From: Corynebacterium macginleyi
Lineage (GTDB): Bacteria > Actinomycetota > Actinomycetes > Mycobacteriales > Mycobacteriaceae
Length of the DNA stretch: 64,000 nt
Assembly (NCBI RefSeq): GCF_003688935.1
Contig: NZ_REGE01000002.1
Coordinates: 62,001 to 126,000 of the forward strand
Direction of reading: 5' to 3'
In this document: piece by piece, positions 8,531-17,671 of the stretch
Layout: each line of letters begins with the position of its first letter
How positions within the stretch are numbered: position 1 is the stretch's first letter
Notes under the pieces: generated by a model
What the model saw: only the letters and a program-made list of their open reading frames with translations
The model's database searches: none
What the model was told of the DNA's origin: nothing
Program-made: the position numbers and the translations under genes

Positions 8531-11464
8531 ATGAAATTCAAGTTTGATGCCAAGCAGGAGTACCAGGTTCAAGCGATTGATTCAGTTACCAACCTGTTCG
8601 AAGGCCAACCGAACGACGCCGGGGACTTTCTCACAACGCTCCAGACCGAACGAGTGCTGCCAGAGACCAACAACCAGGCGCTTGACATAGATCTGAGTGA
8701 AGAGGTTGGGGCCGTCGGCAACAACTTCTTGCTGGATGAAGCAACTGTGCTTGACAACCTCAAGTTAGCACAGAACAAGCAGGGGCTTGAACCAGCAAAG
8801 GAGCTTATTGACGGCCTCCAGTTCGACATCGAGATGGAGACCGGTACCGGCAAAACCTATGTGTACCTCCGCACGATTTTTGAGCTGGCGGAGAAGTACA
8901 ACTTCACCAAGTTTGTCATTCTTGTGCCCAGCGTTGCGATTCGCGAAGGCGTGAAAACAAGCATCGAGCTGATGCACGACCACTTCCGCCAGCTATACCC
9001 TGCGTTGCCGTTTGACTATATGGTCTACAGCGGTAAAAACGCTGAGGAAGTACAATCCTTTGCTACGGCGACAGGCATTCAGATCATGATCATGACGATC
9101 GGCTCCGTGCGTGGCCGCGGAAACAACTTGATCATGAACCAAACCCGCGACAAGCTCAACGGGTTGCGTCCGATCGATTTCCTGCGTGCGACACGGCCGA
9201 TTCTGATTATGGATGAGCCGCAGAACATGGAGTCTGAACTATCCAAAACGGCGCTGGCAGGCATGGATCCGGCCTTCATTCTTCGCTACAGTGCGACGCA
9301 CCGCGAAACGCGAAACCTTACCTACCGTTTGGACCCGGTGGATGCTCATGAGCTGGGACTGGTGAAACAGATCGTTGTGGCGGAAGCCACGGAGCATGGT
9401 GGCGACGCCAAGCCGTACATCAAACTTCTTTCCATCGATAGCAATCCGTGGCAGGCGAACCTCGAGTTGGTGTGCCGCAAGAAAGACGGATCGCTAACCC
9501 GCCAAGTGAAGAAGGTGAAGCAGAATCAAGACCTAGAGAAGATCACGGGTAATCCCGCATATGAGAACAACTGGCGAATCAATGAAATCAACCTCGAGGG
9601 TCCAGGGTTCATCGAGCTGACCAACCACGGCATTCTCCAAGTCGGCGACACGATCGGTGGCAACGACGAGACCGTATACCGCGAAATGATCCGCGAAACC
9701 ATCCGCGAGCATTTCCGCAAGGAATCGCTGATGCGACCGCTCGGTATCAAGGTGCTGAGCCTCTTCTTCGTGGATAAAGTGGTCAGCTACCTCGGAGACG
9801 GTGCCGACAACACCACTGCCGACGGCAAGTTTGCCCAGTGGTTCGACGAGCTCTTCATTGAGGAGCGAGACCGATTCCCGAAATACAAAGACCTGCTCCC
9901 GCAGGACCCAATTGAACTGCGGCGCGCTTACTTCTCGCAGATCAAAAAAGGCGTCTACGGAGACACGTCAGGTGTAACGGCCAAGGATGATGACTCCTAC
10001 GACCTCATCATGAAGGACAAGGCCCGACTGCTGAGCGAAGACGAACCGGTTCGGTTCATCTTTTCCCACTCTGCGCTGCGCGAAGGTTGGGACAACCCGA
10101 ACGTATTTCAAATTTGTACCCTGCGTGAAATGGGTTCCGAGACCGAGCGCCGCCAAACAATCGGACGTGGACTGCGACTGCCCGTGAACCAGACCGGCGA
10201 GCGCGTAGCGGACCGTTCCGTAGCCCAACTCACCGTCGTAGCTAATGAGTCCTACCAAGAGTTCGCCACCAACCTTCAAAAGGAATACAAGAAGGCTGGA
10301 GTGGCGATTGGGTACATCCGCAAGGGCGACTTTGCCAAGCTGCCGAAAGCCGACGCGGAACAGCAAGAAAACCTAGGCTATACTACATCCGCCGAGATCT
10401 GGGAACACCTGAAACAGCGAGGCTTCTTGAACAAAGACGGCTTCGTCACCGCATCGTTCACCCCGGATGCCGACGAGTTCTCCCTCGGCCTGGCAACAGA
10501 GTACAGCCCGGTAGAAGAAGCAGTCATCGAGGTACTACGCCGAGCGAAGATTGAGCACTACGTAAAACCAAAGCGTGCTCGAACGACGCGCGAGCTAAAC
10601 AAGCAGTTGTACTTTCAATCGCGCGAATTCGAAGATTTTTGGGAGAAGGTCAGCCAACGCACGACCTATAGCGTCTCAGTTGATCGCGATGTATTGATCA
10701 AGAACTCGGTACAGAAGATCAAGAAGGCTGAAGAGATTGCGCCCCTTCGAATCGAAGTGAAGAAAGCCCGGTTGGCTGTCGCTCGCGGCGGCACCAAAGG
10801 TTCAGAAACAAGCAGCCGCACGGCTGAGCTGCGAGGTGGGTACAAACTGCCCGACATCGTGTCTGAGCTCCAAGAAGCAACGTCGCTCACCCGCAAAACA
10901 ATCATCGACATCCTCATCCAGAGTGACCGCCTTGACGAGTTCATCTCCAACCCCAACGACTACATCAAGATGGTCAAAGGCATCATCGAAGTCGAACTAG
11001 CAGCAATCGTCACCGAAGGCGTGCAATATGAAAAGATCGGCGGCAGCGTGTACTCGCTCACCGAACTTCAGCAAGACGGCATCGAAGAAAAGCAATACTT
11101 CCTTGACAACCTGTACAAGGTCAAGAACCGCGAGAAAACCGACTACGACTTCGTCGTCTACGACTCCGAAGCCGAGCGCCGATTCGCCGAACTCCTCGAC
11201 GACCGCGAGGACATCAAACTATTCCTGAAGCTACCGCCGAAGTTCAAGATTGATACCCCGGTCGGACCATACAACCCCGACTGGGCAATCGTGAAACAGG
11301 TAGACGGCGAAGACAAGTTGTACATGATCCGCGAAACAAAGAGCACGATGATCGAGCATCTCCTGCGCACAACCGAGCAGGCCAAGATCGATGCCGCCTA
11401 CGAGCACTTCAAGACAATCGGGGTTGACTACGCGAAGGCAGTCCCGGGGAATTGGAATATTTAA
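8531..11464 (+). CDS. Type III restriction Res-like helicase-endonuclease
   Basis: 977-residue DEAD/DEAH-type ATPase with a C-terminal nuclease, as in Res subunits of type III restriction enzymes. Walker A is METGTGKT (about 102), Walker B is MDEPQ (about 227), and late helicase motifs are SALREGWDNPNVFQ (about 516) and QTIGRGLRLP (about 543). A PD-(D/E)xK-like active site is visible as NPDWAIVKQ (about 915) followed by MIRETKS (about 934). AAGGGAT lies before ATG 8531, 9 bp after the methyltransferase stop, so the two are cotranscribed. The protein is intact. If the upstream methyltransferase is truly off, an active Res would lack its Mod partner; type III Res normally requires Mod for target recognition, so self-damage is not expected. 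Confidence 0.88.
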   Translation: MKFKFDAKQEYQVQAIDSVTNLFEGQPNDAGDFLTTLQTERVLPETNNQALDIDLSEEVGAVGNNFLLDEATVLDNLKLAQNKQGLEPAKELIDGLQFDIEMETGTGKTYVYLRTIFELAEKYNFTKFVILVPSVAIREGVKTSIELMHDHFRQLYPALPFDYMVYSGKNAEEVQSFATATGIQIMIMTIGSVRGRGNNLIMNQTRDKLNGLRPIDFLRATRPILIMDEPQNMESELSKTALAGMDPAFILRYSATHRETRNLTYRLDPVDAHELGLVKQIVVAEATEHGGDAKPYIKLLSIDSNPWQANLELVCRKKDGSLTRQVKKVKQNQDLEKITGNPAYENNWRINEINLEGPGFIELTNHGILQVGDTIGGNDETVYREMIRETIREHFRKESLMRPLGIKVLSLFFVDKVVSYLGDGADNTTADGKFAQWFDELFIEERDRFPKYKDLLPQDPIELRRAYFSQIKKGVYGDTSGVTAKDDDSYDLIMKDKARLLSEDEPVRFIFSHSALREGWDNPNVFQICTLREMGSETERRQTIGRGLRLPVNQTGERVADRSVAQLTVVANESYQEFATNLQKEYKKAGVAIGYIRKGDFAKLPKADAEQQENLGYTTSAEIWEHLKQRGFLNKDGFVTASFTPDADEFSLGLATEYSPVEEAVIEVLRRAKIEHYVKPKRARTTRELNKQLYFQSREFEDFWEKVSQRTTYSVSVDRDVLIKNSVQKIKKAEEIAPLRIEVKKARLAVARGGTKGSETSSRTAELRGGYKLPDIVSELQEATSLTRKTIIDILIQSDRLDEFISNPNDYIKMVKGIIEVELAAIVTEGVQYEKIGGSVYSLTELQQDGIEEKQYFLDNLYKVKNREKTDYDFVVYDSEAERRFAELLDDREDIKLFLKLPPKFKIDTPVGPYNPDWAIVKQVDGEDKLYMIRETKSTMIEHLLRTTEQAKIDAAYEHFKTIGVDYAKAVPGNWNI

Positions 11465-11465
11465 G

Positions 11466-14351
11466 ATGACGAAACAGACTACGGCTACCCGCTCCGCTGG
11501 ACGGGCATTAAACAAAGGATCAGAATGGCGGAAATGGGACCTGCACGTGCATGCTCCTGGTACTCGCCAAAATGATCAGTACATGATCGACGGTAAAACT
11601 ATCAATCACTCGGAGGCTGCCTCCGAAAAAATTTGGGATAAATTCTGTCAAATCATCCACGCTTCGGATGTAGACGTTATCGGCATAACCGACTACTTCA
11701 CCTTTAATACGTACTTTGCTTTTATCAAGGAATACAAAGAACGCTACCCTGAAGATCAAAAGGTCTTCTTTCCTAACCTTGAGCTCAGACTTTCCAATGC
11801 TGTGAACAGCTCAGGCCAGCACGTCAACTTTCATATGCTATTTCCGGATAGTCTAACCGAAGACGAAGCCGAGAACTTCCTACGTAACCTAAAACTGATC
11901 CAGTCATCCCCATCAGGCACTAAGAAGCTATCAGTTTGGGATTCAAGAGACTGGGATGAAAACGCGGTTAAAACACTCTCGGTATCGTTTGAAGCTTGCC
12001 TCGAGGCAGCTAAGGCTAGTTTCGATGGCATCGAAGACTCCAACTTGTACGATGCCACTTACTTGATTGCCTCGGGGAAAAAGGACGGGATATCCCCAGG
12101 AAAAGACAAGACCTCCGGTGCTAAAGAAAGCCCAAAGGACCGAAATGCCGTTTTAATTGATGAAATCGACCTTCGCGTTCATGGAATTTTTGCGAACTCG
12201 AGTAGCCGCGACCACTGGCTGCGACCCGAAATACGGTCTAGCTCAGATGATAGAAAATTTGCACCCCATCCGACTTTCGGAGGTTGCGATGCGCATGACT
12301 TCGAACGGTTGGAGAATGCACTAGGAAAAACAATTCCCGAAGGGAATAATCAAGCAGAAACAACTTGGGTGAAAGCTAAACCTACATGGGACGGGTTACT
12401 ACAAACTTTAGTAGAACCAGACAGTAGGGTGATGCTGCAGGAGTTGTCACCTGATGCTAAAGAGGACTATTTAGTAATCGATTCTGTGGAGTTCAAAAAC
12501 ACCGCTAATTTTCCGCAACGGATTGAGCTCAACCCAGGATTGAATGCCATCATTGGAAGCAGATCTTCTGGCAAGTCTTCTCTACTTTCGCACATCGCTT
12601 ATGCGATCTCCCAAGATGGGACGATTAAAGCACAGAAAAAATGTGGAATCATCGAGCCAGGACCTGCTGCCGGCTATAAGTGGTCCACGGTGGAAAACGA
12701 CTTCTGCCAAATCAACTGGCGAAATGGATCCGCCGAAGGCGGCTACCTAGTCTATATTCCACAAAACTTTCTCAATCAACTCAGCTCCCAGCCGGAACAA
12801 GTGAATGAATACATTGTTCCTGCAATAGAGAAGAACAACCAGGAATTATATCAGTCGTACAGCACGAATCAAGATAAAATAAAGGATTTGCAGACCCAAA
12901 TTGATACCGCGGTGGGAGAATGGTTCCATCATTGGTATTCCGTTCAATCAATAGCTGCTACGATCAATAAACTTCCAGATTCTGAGGCTCTCTCTAACGA
13001 AAAGAAGAAAATCCAAAATCAAATTGCATTGCTTAGCAAGTCAGCGAATCTCACCCAGGATGAACTTGCGCAAAGCAAAGCCGCACAGGATGAGATAAAA
13101 ACCCTCGAAGAGAATATTCGAGGCGCGAAGAAGCTCGTCCCGCTAGCGGAATCTCTGATCACAACATCTAGTTCCGGCGAGCCTGCATATAAGTCTGAAT
13201 TTCTTCGCCTGGAGGTAAACTTTCAAGAGCTCGCGGAAATCGCTTACCCAGAGGATCTTTCACCCCTGAATCAAATAGTCTCCGATGCAAAGAAATCTCT
13301 TGAGATCGAACTGGGAAGCAAAATTGCCGTGTTAATCAGTAATAACAAAGCGTTGATTAAAGAGAGCAAGAAACAACTTACCCAACTTCTCTCCACCCAC
13401 AATAACCTATTTGAACGAGTTAAAAGCAACTCAGCAATCGCTGTCGAGCGCCAAAAGATTTTCCAGATTGAAAACAAGCAAAACGAGCTCAATAAGCACC
13501 TGGAGCGAAAGAAAGAAACAGAGAACCAGCTTTCTCATTGCTCTAAAACCATCAGCGATCTGATTTCAAACAGGATTGACCTAGAACTGCAAACAGTCGA
13601 GGATTTTAACTCCCAAAGGCTATTGGTAGAGGAAAAACTTAAACTCTCACTGGAGAGTCAATTTACAGAGGAGAACCTAGAATCAATCTTCAAACCGATT
13701 TCTAAACGGGGCAACAAGGATCTTCTGCACGAAAATGAGCAGACACGCATCAACGATATTCAGAATAGCCCCGGTCATTTCCTGGAGATAATGGCGTCCG
13801 AACAAATCACACTCCTCAAGGGCTCCGATCCGGAGATGGTTGCAAAATCTATTCTGAAAGCGTCTCCCGATTTTCGGTTCTCTGCAGAGATGGATGGCGA
13901 CACCATTGGCGGATTCAGACAATCAACGATGACCCCAGGAAAGCAAGCGCTCTTCGCCCTCACACTGATTTTGAGTGACTCAAGCGACACATGGCCACTG
14001 TTGATTGATCAGCCAGAAGATGATCTGGATAGCAAATCCATCTTCTCCGAAATCGTTTCCTTCTTGAAACAACAAAAGCACCGGCGCCAAATCATTATGG
14101 TTACCCATAATGCGAATCTAGTCGTTGGTGCTGATGCAGAGCTCGTACTAGTGGCCAACAGAAATGGCGACGACCGACCAAATGAGGCAGCCCGAACATT
14201 CGATTATTTGTCAGGGGCACTTGAAGAATCTGGGAAAGATCCTAATGCAGCTTTCGAACTCGATCGAGCCGGCATTCGGGAACACGTCGTAGACATCCTG
14301 GACGGAGGTGAGACGGCATTCATCAAACGACGTCAAAAGTACAACCTGTAG
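11466..14351 (+). CDS. TrlF-type PHP-domain AAA/SMC-like ATPase
   Basis: 961-residue protein of the TrlF class. The N-terminus has a PHP-like metal site (KWDLHVHAPGT, then VIGITDYF), suggesting a phosphoesterase or nuclease domain over about residues 20-330. Walker A is IIGSRSSGKSSLLS (about 365), followed by a long coiled coil (about 430-740). The signature/Walker B half is MTPGKQALFALTLIL, LLIDQPEDDLDS (about 845) and IIMVTHNANLV, as in SMC/ABC-type ATPases. ATG 11466 is chosen because it is one base after the Res stop, which implies translational coupling; upstream in-frame codons lie inside the Res gene. The gene is AT-richer than the rest of the window. Role in defence is inferred from context. 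Confidence 0.82.
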   Translation: MTKQTTATRSAGRALNKGSEWRKWDLHVHAPGTRQNDQYMIDGKTINHSEAASEKIWDKFCQIIHASDVDVIGITDYFTFNTYFAFIKEYKERYPEDQKVFFPNLELRLSNAVNSSGQHVNFHMLFPDSLTEDEAENFLRNLKLIQSSPSGTKKLSVWDSRDWDENAVKTLSVSFEACLEAAKASFDGIEDSNLYDATYLIASGKKDGISPGKDKTSGAKESPKDRNAVLIDEIDLRVHGIFANSSSRDHWLRPEIRSSSDDRKFAPHPTFGGCDAHDFERLENALGKTIPEGNNQAETTWVKAKPTWDGLLQTLVEPDSRVMLQELSPDAKEDYLVIDSVEFKNTANFPQRIELNPGLNAIIGSRSSGKSSLLSHIAYAISQDGTIKAQKKCGIIEPGPAAGYKWSTVENDFCQINWRNGSAEGGYLVYIPQNFLNQLSSQPEQVNEYIVPAIEKNNQELYQSYSTNQDKIKDLQTQIDTAVGEWFHHWYSVQSIAATINKLPDSEALSNEKKKIQNQIALLSKSANLTQDELAQSKAAQDEIKTLEENIRGAKKLVPLAESLITTSSSGEPAYKSEFLRLEVNFQELAEIAYPEDLSPLNQIVSDAKKSLEIELGSKIAVLISNNKALIKESKKQLTQLLSTHNNLFERVKSNSAIAVERQKIFQIENKQNELNKHLERKKETENQLSHCSKTISDLISNRIDLELQTVEDFNSQRLLVEEKLKLSLESQFTEENLESIFKPISKRGNKDLLHENEQTRINDIQNSPGHFLEIMASEQITLLKGSDPEMVAKSILKASPDFRFSAEMDGDTIGGFRQSTMTPGKQALFALTLILSDSSDTWPLLIDQPEDDLDSKSIFSEIVSFLKQQKHRRQIIMVTHNANLVVGADAELVLVANRNGDDRPNEAARTFDYLSGALEESGKDPNAAFELDRAGIREHVVDILDGGETAFIKRRQKYNL

Positions 14352-14372
14352 TGACCGAACTTTGGGTGTCCG

Positions 14373-14392
14373 GGAAGTGAATGTTCGCTTCC
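14373..14392 (+). terminator. Hairpin after the island operon
   Basis: GGAAGTGAA and TTCGCTTCC form an almost self-complementary stem (one G-U pair, two-base centre) 21 bp after the TrlF stop. There is no U-tract, so termination strength is doubtful. Confidence 0.3.
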
Positions 14393-14602
14393 AGTCACAC
14401 ACCATCGTTAATACAATCATCGATCCCACCGCCGGTAGCCTGTCTGTCGAACAACACCTTCACTAATTCTGACGAATCGTTTGTGCTCTGTGGCGGACTT
14501 GGCAGTGTTCTTTTCGGGAGATGGACACGTAATGAGCAGGCGGGGAACCACAAGAAGGGCAACACCCGATCCCTTGGATGCCACCCTTCGAGGTTCCAAT
14601 GG
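14393..14602. other. Non-coding stretch between the island operon and IS remnants
   Basis: Together with the hairpin before it and the IS end after it, roughly 300 bp without a recognisable gene. Short open frames exist on both strands but none shows a conserved motif or a ribosome site. It may be decayed sequence left by insertion-element activity. Confidence 0.35.
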
Positions 14603-14647
14603 GGTTGCCCGCAAATCGTGGACACGGAGTGGAGCTACCTCGTGGTT

Positions 14648-15064
14648 AGGCAGCTACTTTTTCTTCGTTTCTGGTTTGGGTGATGTGGTTCTCGAAATCG
14701 ACGGGGCTGACCATCCCCAGTGAGGAATGCCGACGCCGACGGTTGTAGACCACCTCAATCCAGTAAGCCACATCCTTGTGTGCGGCATCACGGGTTGGCC
14801 AGCGCTTCCGGTCGTAGAACTTAAGTCTTAAGCGTTTGACCAGAACGACTCGGCCATCGCATTATCGAAGCACACTCCGGTACGCCCCACGGATTGAGCA
14901 ACCCCTAGGTTGCGGCACACCTCCCAGAGCTGCTCGCTGGTAAATTGCGTCCCCCGGTCAGCGTGAAACACCAGCCCGTCAGCAACGTCACCGCGGAAGT
15001 GTATGTGCCATCCGTAGGGCCCGCTCAACCATGTATGTATCTTGAACGCTATCCATAGCCTGGC
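14648..15064 (-). pseudogene. IS3-family transposase OrfB, C-terminal fragment (IS-A)
   Basis: Minus-strand reading gives AMDSVQDTYMVERALRMAHT, then in a second frame GLVFHADRGTQFTSEQLWEV and GVCFDNAMAESFW, and in a third frame YNRRRRHSSLGMVSPVDFEN and a stop at 14648-14650. The D and E of the DDE catalytic core (HADRG, MAESF) are visible. At least two frameshifts split it, one near 15000 and one near 14830. The N-terminal half is cut by the neighbouring element at about 15065. Non-functional. Confidence 0.75.
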
Positions 15065-15106
15065 CCAGGGGCCCGACCCCCGCAAAGTGGACACATCGGG
15101 GGCTAG

Positions 15107-15991
15107 CTATGCTGCTTTGGTCCACGTAGCTGAAGTCTCGGTTTCAAAGACATCAGGGGCTACAAGGTTGCACCAGGAGTGCCGCCGGCGCGTGTTACAA
15201 GCGCATGCACCACCGGAAGACGTCCTGCCGGCAGGTCATCGGATCGTCAAAGATCTTCCTATCACGCAGCACTTCCCGCTTGAGCGTGGCGTTAAACGAT
15301 TCTGCCAAGGCATTATCAGCACTCGTTCCTACCGCTCCCATGGACTGGCGCACACCCAACGACGAGCAGTAATTTCTGAAGGTTTGCGCGGTATACACAC
15401 TGCCGTGATCGTCAATGTTAAATGGCCCCGTCAAGGCTGCCACACACACCATGTGCGTGAGCTAAAGCATCGATAACCAGTGAGACCCGCATGTGGTCTG
15501 CGAGTGCATAACCTGCAATTTTGCGTGAATACGTGTCAATGACTGTGGCCAAATACATGTTTGTGCCACCCTTACAGGGCAGGTATGTAATGTCGCCAAC
15601 ATAAACACGGTTCGGCGCGCTGGCTGTGAATTTACGGCCTACTAAGTCCGGCATGACGCGGTGGCCAGGCTTGCGCCTGGTAGTGATGCATCGGCGGCGT
15701 TTGGTAAAGCCTTTAAAGGCCCATGGCTTTCATGATGCGTGCAACTTTCTTGTGATTAACCGGGGTAAACGCCGTGTCCTCGTTCAGGCTTGCGGCGATG
15801 CGTTTAGCGCCGTAAAGACCAAGCTCATCATCAAAGATGGTTGCGATTCTTACACCAATAAGGGCATCGGAACACATCTTTAACCTGCGCTTTCCACGGG
15901 TGTGGACCCATGTATAAAACGAGGAACGATTCAGCTTTAACACATGGCACATCCGTGTGAGCCGAGTACTCGGTTCGGTGGTCATAGACAA
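15107..15991 (-). pseudogene. IS3-family transposase OrfB with several frameshifts (IS-B)
   Basis: Three minus-strand pieces belong to one OrfB. The first (15713-15991) has MCHVLKLNRSSFYTWVHTRG and LGLYGAKRIAASL (HTH_21-like). The second (15418-15654) has RVYVGDITYLPCKGGTNMYL, with the first catalytic D. The third (15195-15452) has SVYTAQTFRNYCSSLGVRQS and SADNALAESFNATLKRE, with the catalytic E. A final frame ends TRRRHSWCN...TWTKAA with stop at about 15107. At least three frame changes are needed, so no active transposase is made. Confidence 0.8.
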
Positions 15992-16106
15992 ACTGGAAGC
16001 AGAACTCTAGTGAGTTGCTTTAAGCACAATATTTCGCAGCCTTGCGCAGAATATCGCGTTCTTCGCGCAGCTTCGCGTTTTCCTTTCTCTCACTGGCGGA
16101 TGCGTC

Positions 16107-16307
16107 TCACGATTCATTTGCCGCTTGGGCTTTATCCTGCACGGCTTTTATGCGGGCGCGTTTGCCGGTGCCGTACTTGGTGACCCATGAATGTAGCGAG
16201 GCACGGTTGATTCCGAGCTCGGCTGATGCTGAGTTCAGCGAGAGGTTTTCATTGTTTTCGTAGAGGACCACACCGTCGCGTGTGAACTGTTCGGAGTACC
16301 TGGACAT
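16107..16307 (-). pseudogene. IS3-family transposase OrfA (IS-B), truncated
   Basis: 66-residue helix-turn-helix protein of the IS3 OrfA type (MSRYSEQFTRDGVVLYENNE, then LGINRASLHSWVTKYG). After the stop at 16107 the next bases would continue with a leucine-zipper-like tail (ENAKLREERDILRKAAKYCA) seen in complete OrfA proteins, so it is shortened by a nonsense change or frameshift. It is the first gene of the minus-strand element. Confidence 0.75.
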
Positions 16308-16534
16308 GGTGGTAGATTACCTTTCTTGGCAACTCGACTGGGTTGGATATCAGGTGTCCACCAAATGGGGGTCAGGTCCCACTGAACATCCTCTCTTACG
16401 GACACACGATCCGCACTAATCAGGTGTCCACCAAACGAGGGTAACCTCACTTTCCAGAAAGCGCCGGTGTAGTTAGGTAAACTAGGCAGGGTTGACCATT
16501 ATCCCCGATTAGTACATGGATTGAGACTACTTAC

Positions 16535-17026
16535 GTGTCTGAAGAACCAACCCTGTATCCCGATACGCTTATTGAGGCCGTAACCCTCGAGCGCATTGGT
16601 GAGATTTTTGACTCCGAGAAGCTCCAGTACCGCGTAGAAGAACAGACCGTCGGCGAAGGCGAGACGGTAAAGATCTTGCGCACCGGATTTTCCAATATCG
16701 CCATTGCCCTGCAGGTGCGTGATGATGTCCTCGTGGCGGACTCCGTCTGGCGCGGTAATGCACCAGCCTCTGAGGGCCCGCAGTTACTCATGGTTCTCAA
16801 TCAGTGGAACCAACAGCACTTCGCGCCTACTTTGCGCTTTTTTGAATCATCCGAAAATAATCTGGCTGTCTCCGGCGTTCGCGAAATCAACATTTCCCAC
16901 GGCCTGTCCCGCAACCAACTCGGTGCCTTCGTGATGTCTACCTTGGACTCGATGCTGCAGTCCATGGCCTTTATAGAGGAGCACTACCCGCAGCTTGTCA
17001 CCTGGGAGGAGCGTAACCATGACTAA
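16535..17026 (+). CDS. YbjN-domain protein, first of a pair
   Basis: 163-residue protein with a YbjN-like (type III secretion chaperone-fold) domain over most of its length: an N-terminal beta-rich part (LERIGEIFDSEKLQYRVEEQ) and a C-terminal helix pair (QLLMVLNQWNQQHFAPTLRF, NQLGAFVMSTLDSMLQSMAF). The biochemical role of these actinobacterial proteins is not known. The GTG start at 16535 has no obvious ribosome site, so short-leader or leaderless initiation is possible. It overlaps the next gene by 8 bp, indicating coupling. It marks the return to backbone after the island. Confidence 0.75.
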   Translation: MSEEPTLYPDTLIEAVTLERIGEIFDSEKLQYRVEEQTVGEGETVKILRTGFSNIAIALQVRDDVLVADSVWRGNAPASEGPQLLMVLNQWNQQHFAPTLRFFESSENNLAVSGVREINISHGLSRNQLGAFVMSTLDSMLQSMAFIEEHYPQLVTWEERNHD

Positions 17027-17516
17027 TGCATCGACCACATCCACCGCTAATAATTTGCCCGAGGTCGATCTGGACCGCGTCATTGCCGCCATGGCCACCT
17101 TTGACATTGAGTTGACCAAGGTGGAGGCCAAAATCGACGCTGCTACTGCCAACCTCAATGGCCTGCCTACCATGTTTGCGGTCCTGGATTCCGTTGTCAT
17201 CGTGCGCTGCGACGTGCCAACTGATGCCTCATTTTCCAAGGCCGATGCCGGGCTCTTCCTCGCCGCCAACCAGATCAACTCTGTGTCCTTCGGCGCGCGG
17301 GCAGTTATTTCTGAGCATGATGATATGCTCGTCGTCCGCACCGAGCGCGATATTCCCGCTGCAGCCGGAATGACTGATGAGCAGCTCACCACCGCTTTGA
17401 AGAAGGCCGTCGATGCTGTCCTCAACGGCCAGGACGCGATGGTTGCTGCTGCTGAAGAAATGGCCAAGCACGGATCTGAAACCGCGGCACAGGCCAGCAA
17501 CGGCGGCGAGGAATAA
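17019..17516 (+). CDS. YbjN-domain protein, second of a pair
   Basis: 165-residue protein related in layout to its upstream neighbour: DLDRVIAAMATFDIELTKVE, then LFLAANQINSVSFGARAVIS, then a C-terminal helix and a polar tail ending NGGEE. ATG 17019 is preceded by GGGAGG inside the first gene, and this start is preferred over the in-frame upstream codon at 16995. The pair presumably acts together, perhaps as a heterodimer (inference). Function unknown. A strong terminator follows. Confidence 0.72.
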   Translation: MTNASTTSTANNLPEVDLDRVIAAMATFDIELTKVEAKIDAATANLNGLPTMFAVLDSVVIVRCDVPTDASFSKADAGLFLAANQINSVSFGARAVISEHDDMLVVRTERDIPAAAGMTDEQLTTALKKAVDAVLNGQDAMVAAAEEMAKHGSETAAQASNGGEE

Positions 17517-17564
17517 TTTCACGTCGCCTGAACACGCCTAACCTGCCTTTTCCTAGTCCCCATC

Positions 17565-17634
17565 CCCGCACTTTTCGCCCGCCTCTACGCTCGGATTCGC
17601 GCGTCGCGACGCGCGGCGAAAGTGCGGGTTTTTT
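17565..17634. terminator. Intrinsic terminator between the YbjN pair and ppk2
   Basis: CCCGCACTTTTCGCC (from 17565) pairs with GGCGAAAGTGCGGG (17615-17628), followed by six T. The inner part holds a further CGCGCGTCGCGACGCGCG dyad. Directed to the plus-strand genes; it may also serve the converging ppk2. Confidence 0.75.
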
Positions 17635-17671
17635 GGGTGCCTTGCTCCTTGGCGGATTCTAAGCGCCGCGG

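Larger units (their letters stand above)
15068..16380 (-). mobile_element. Inner IS3-family element (IS-B), about 1.3 kb, decayed
   Basis: Ends are 15068-15093 (GGGGCCCGACCCCCGC...) and 16355-16380 (...GGGGGTCAGGTCCC), which match in inverted orientation apart from a few bases. Inside, on the minus strand, are OrfA (16107-16307) and OrfB fragments (15107-15991), the classic IS3 layout. Several frameshifts make it inactive. The sequence ATCAGGTGTCCACCAAA occurs at both 16349-16365 and 16419-16435, showing that the two nested elements are relatives. Confidence 0.65.
14603..16446 (-). mobile_element. Outer IS3-family remnant (IS-A), interrupted and mostly deleted
   Basis: The two ends are related inverted repeats: GGTTGCCCGCAAATCGTGGA (from 14603) and, reversed at 16425-16446, TGTCCACCAAACGAGGGTAA. 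Next to the 14603 end lies the C-terminal part of an IS3 OrfB (14660-15064); next to the 16446 end only about 45 bp of element sequence remain. Between them sits another element (15068-16380). OrfA and most of OrfB of this outer element are missing, so insertion was followed by deletion. No target duplication was identified. Confidence 0.5.
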
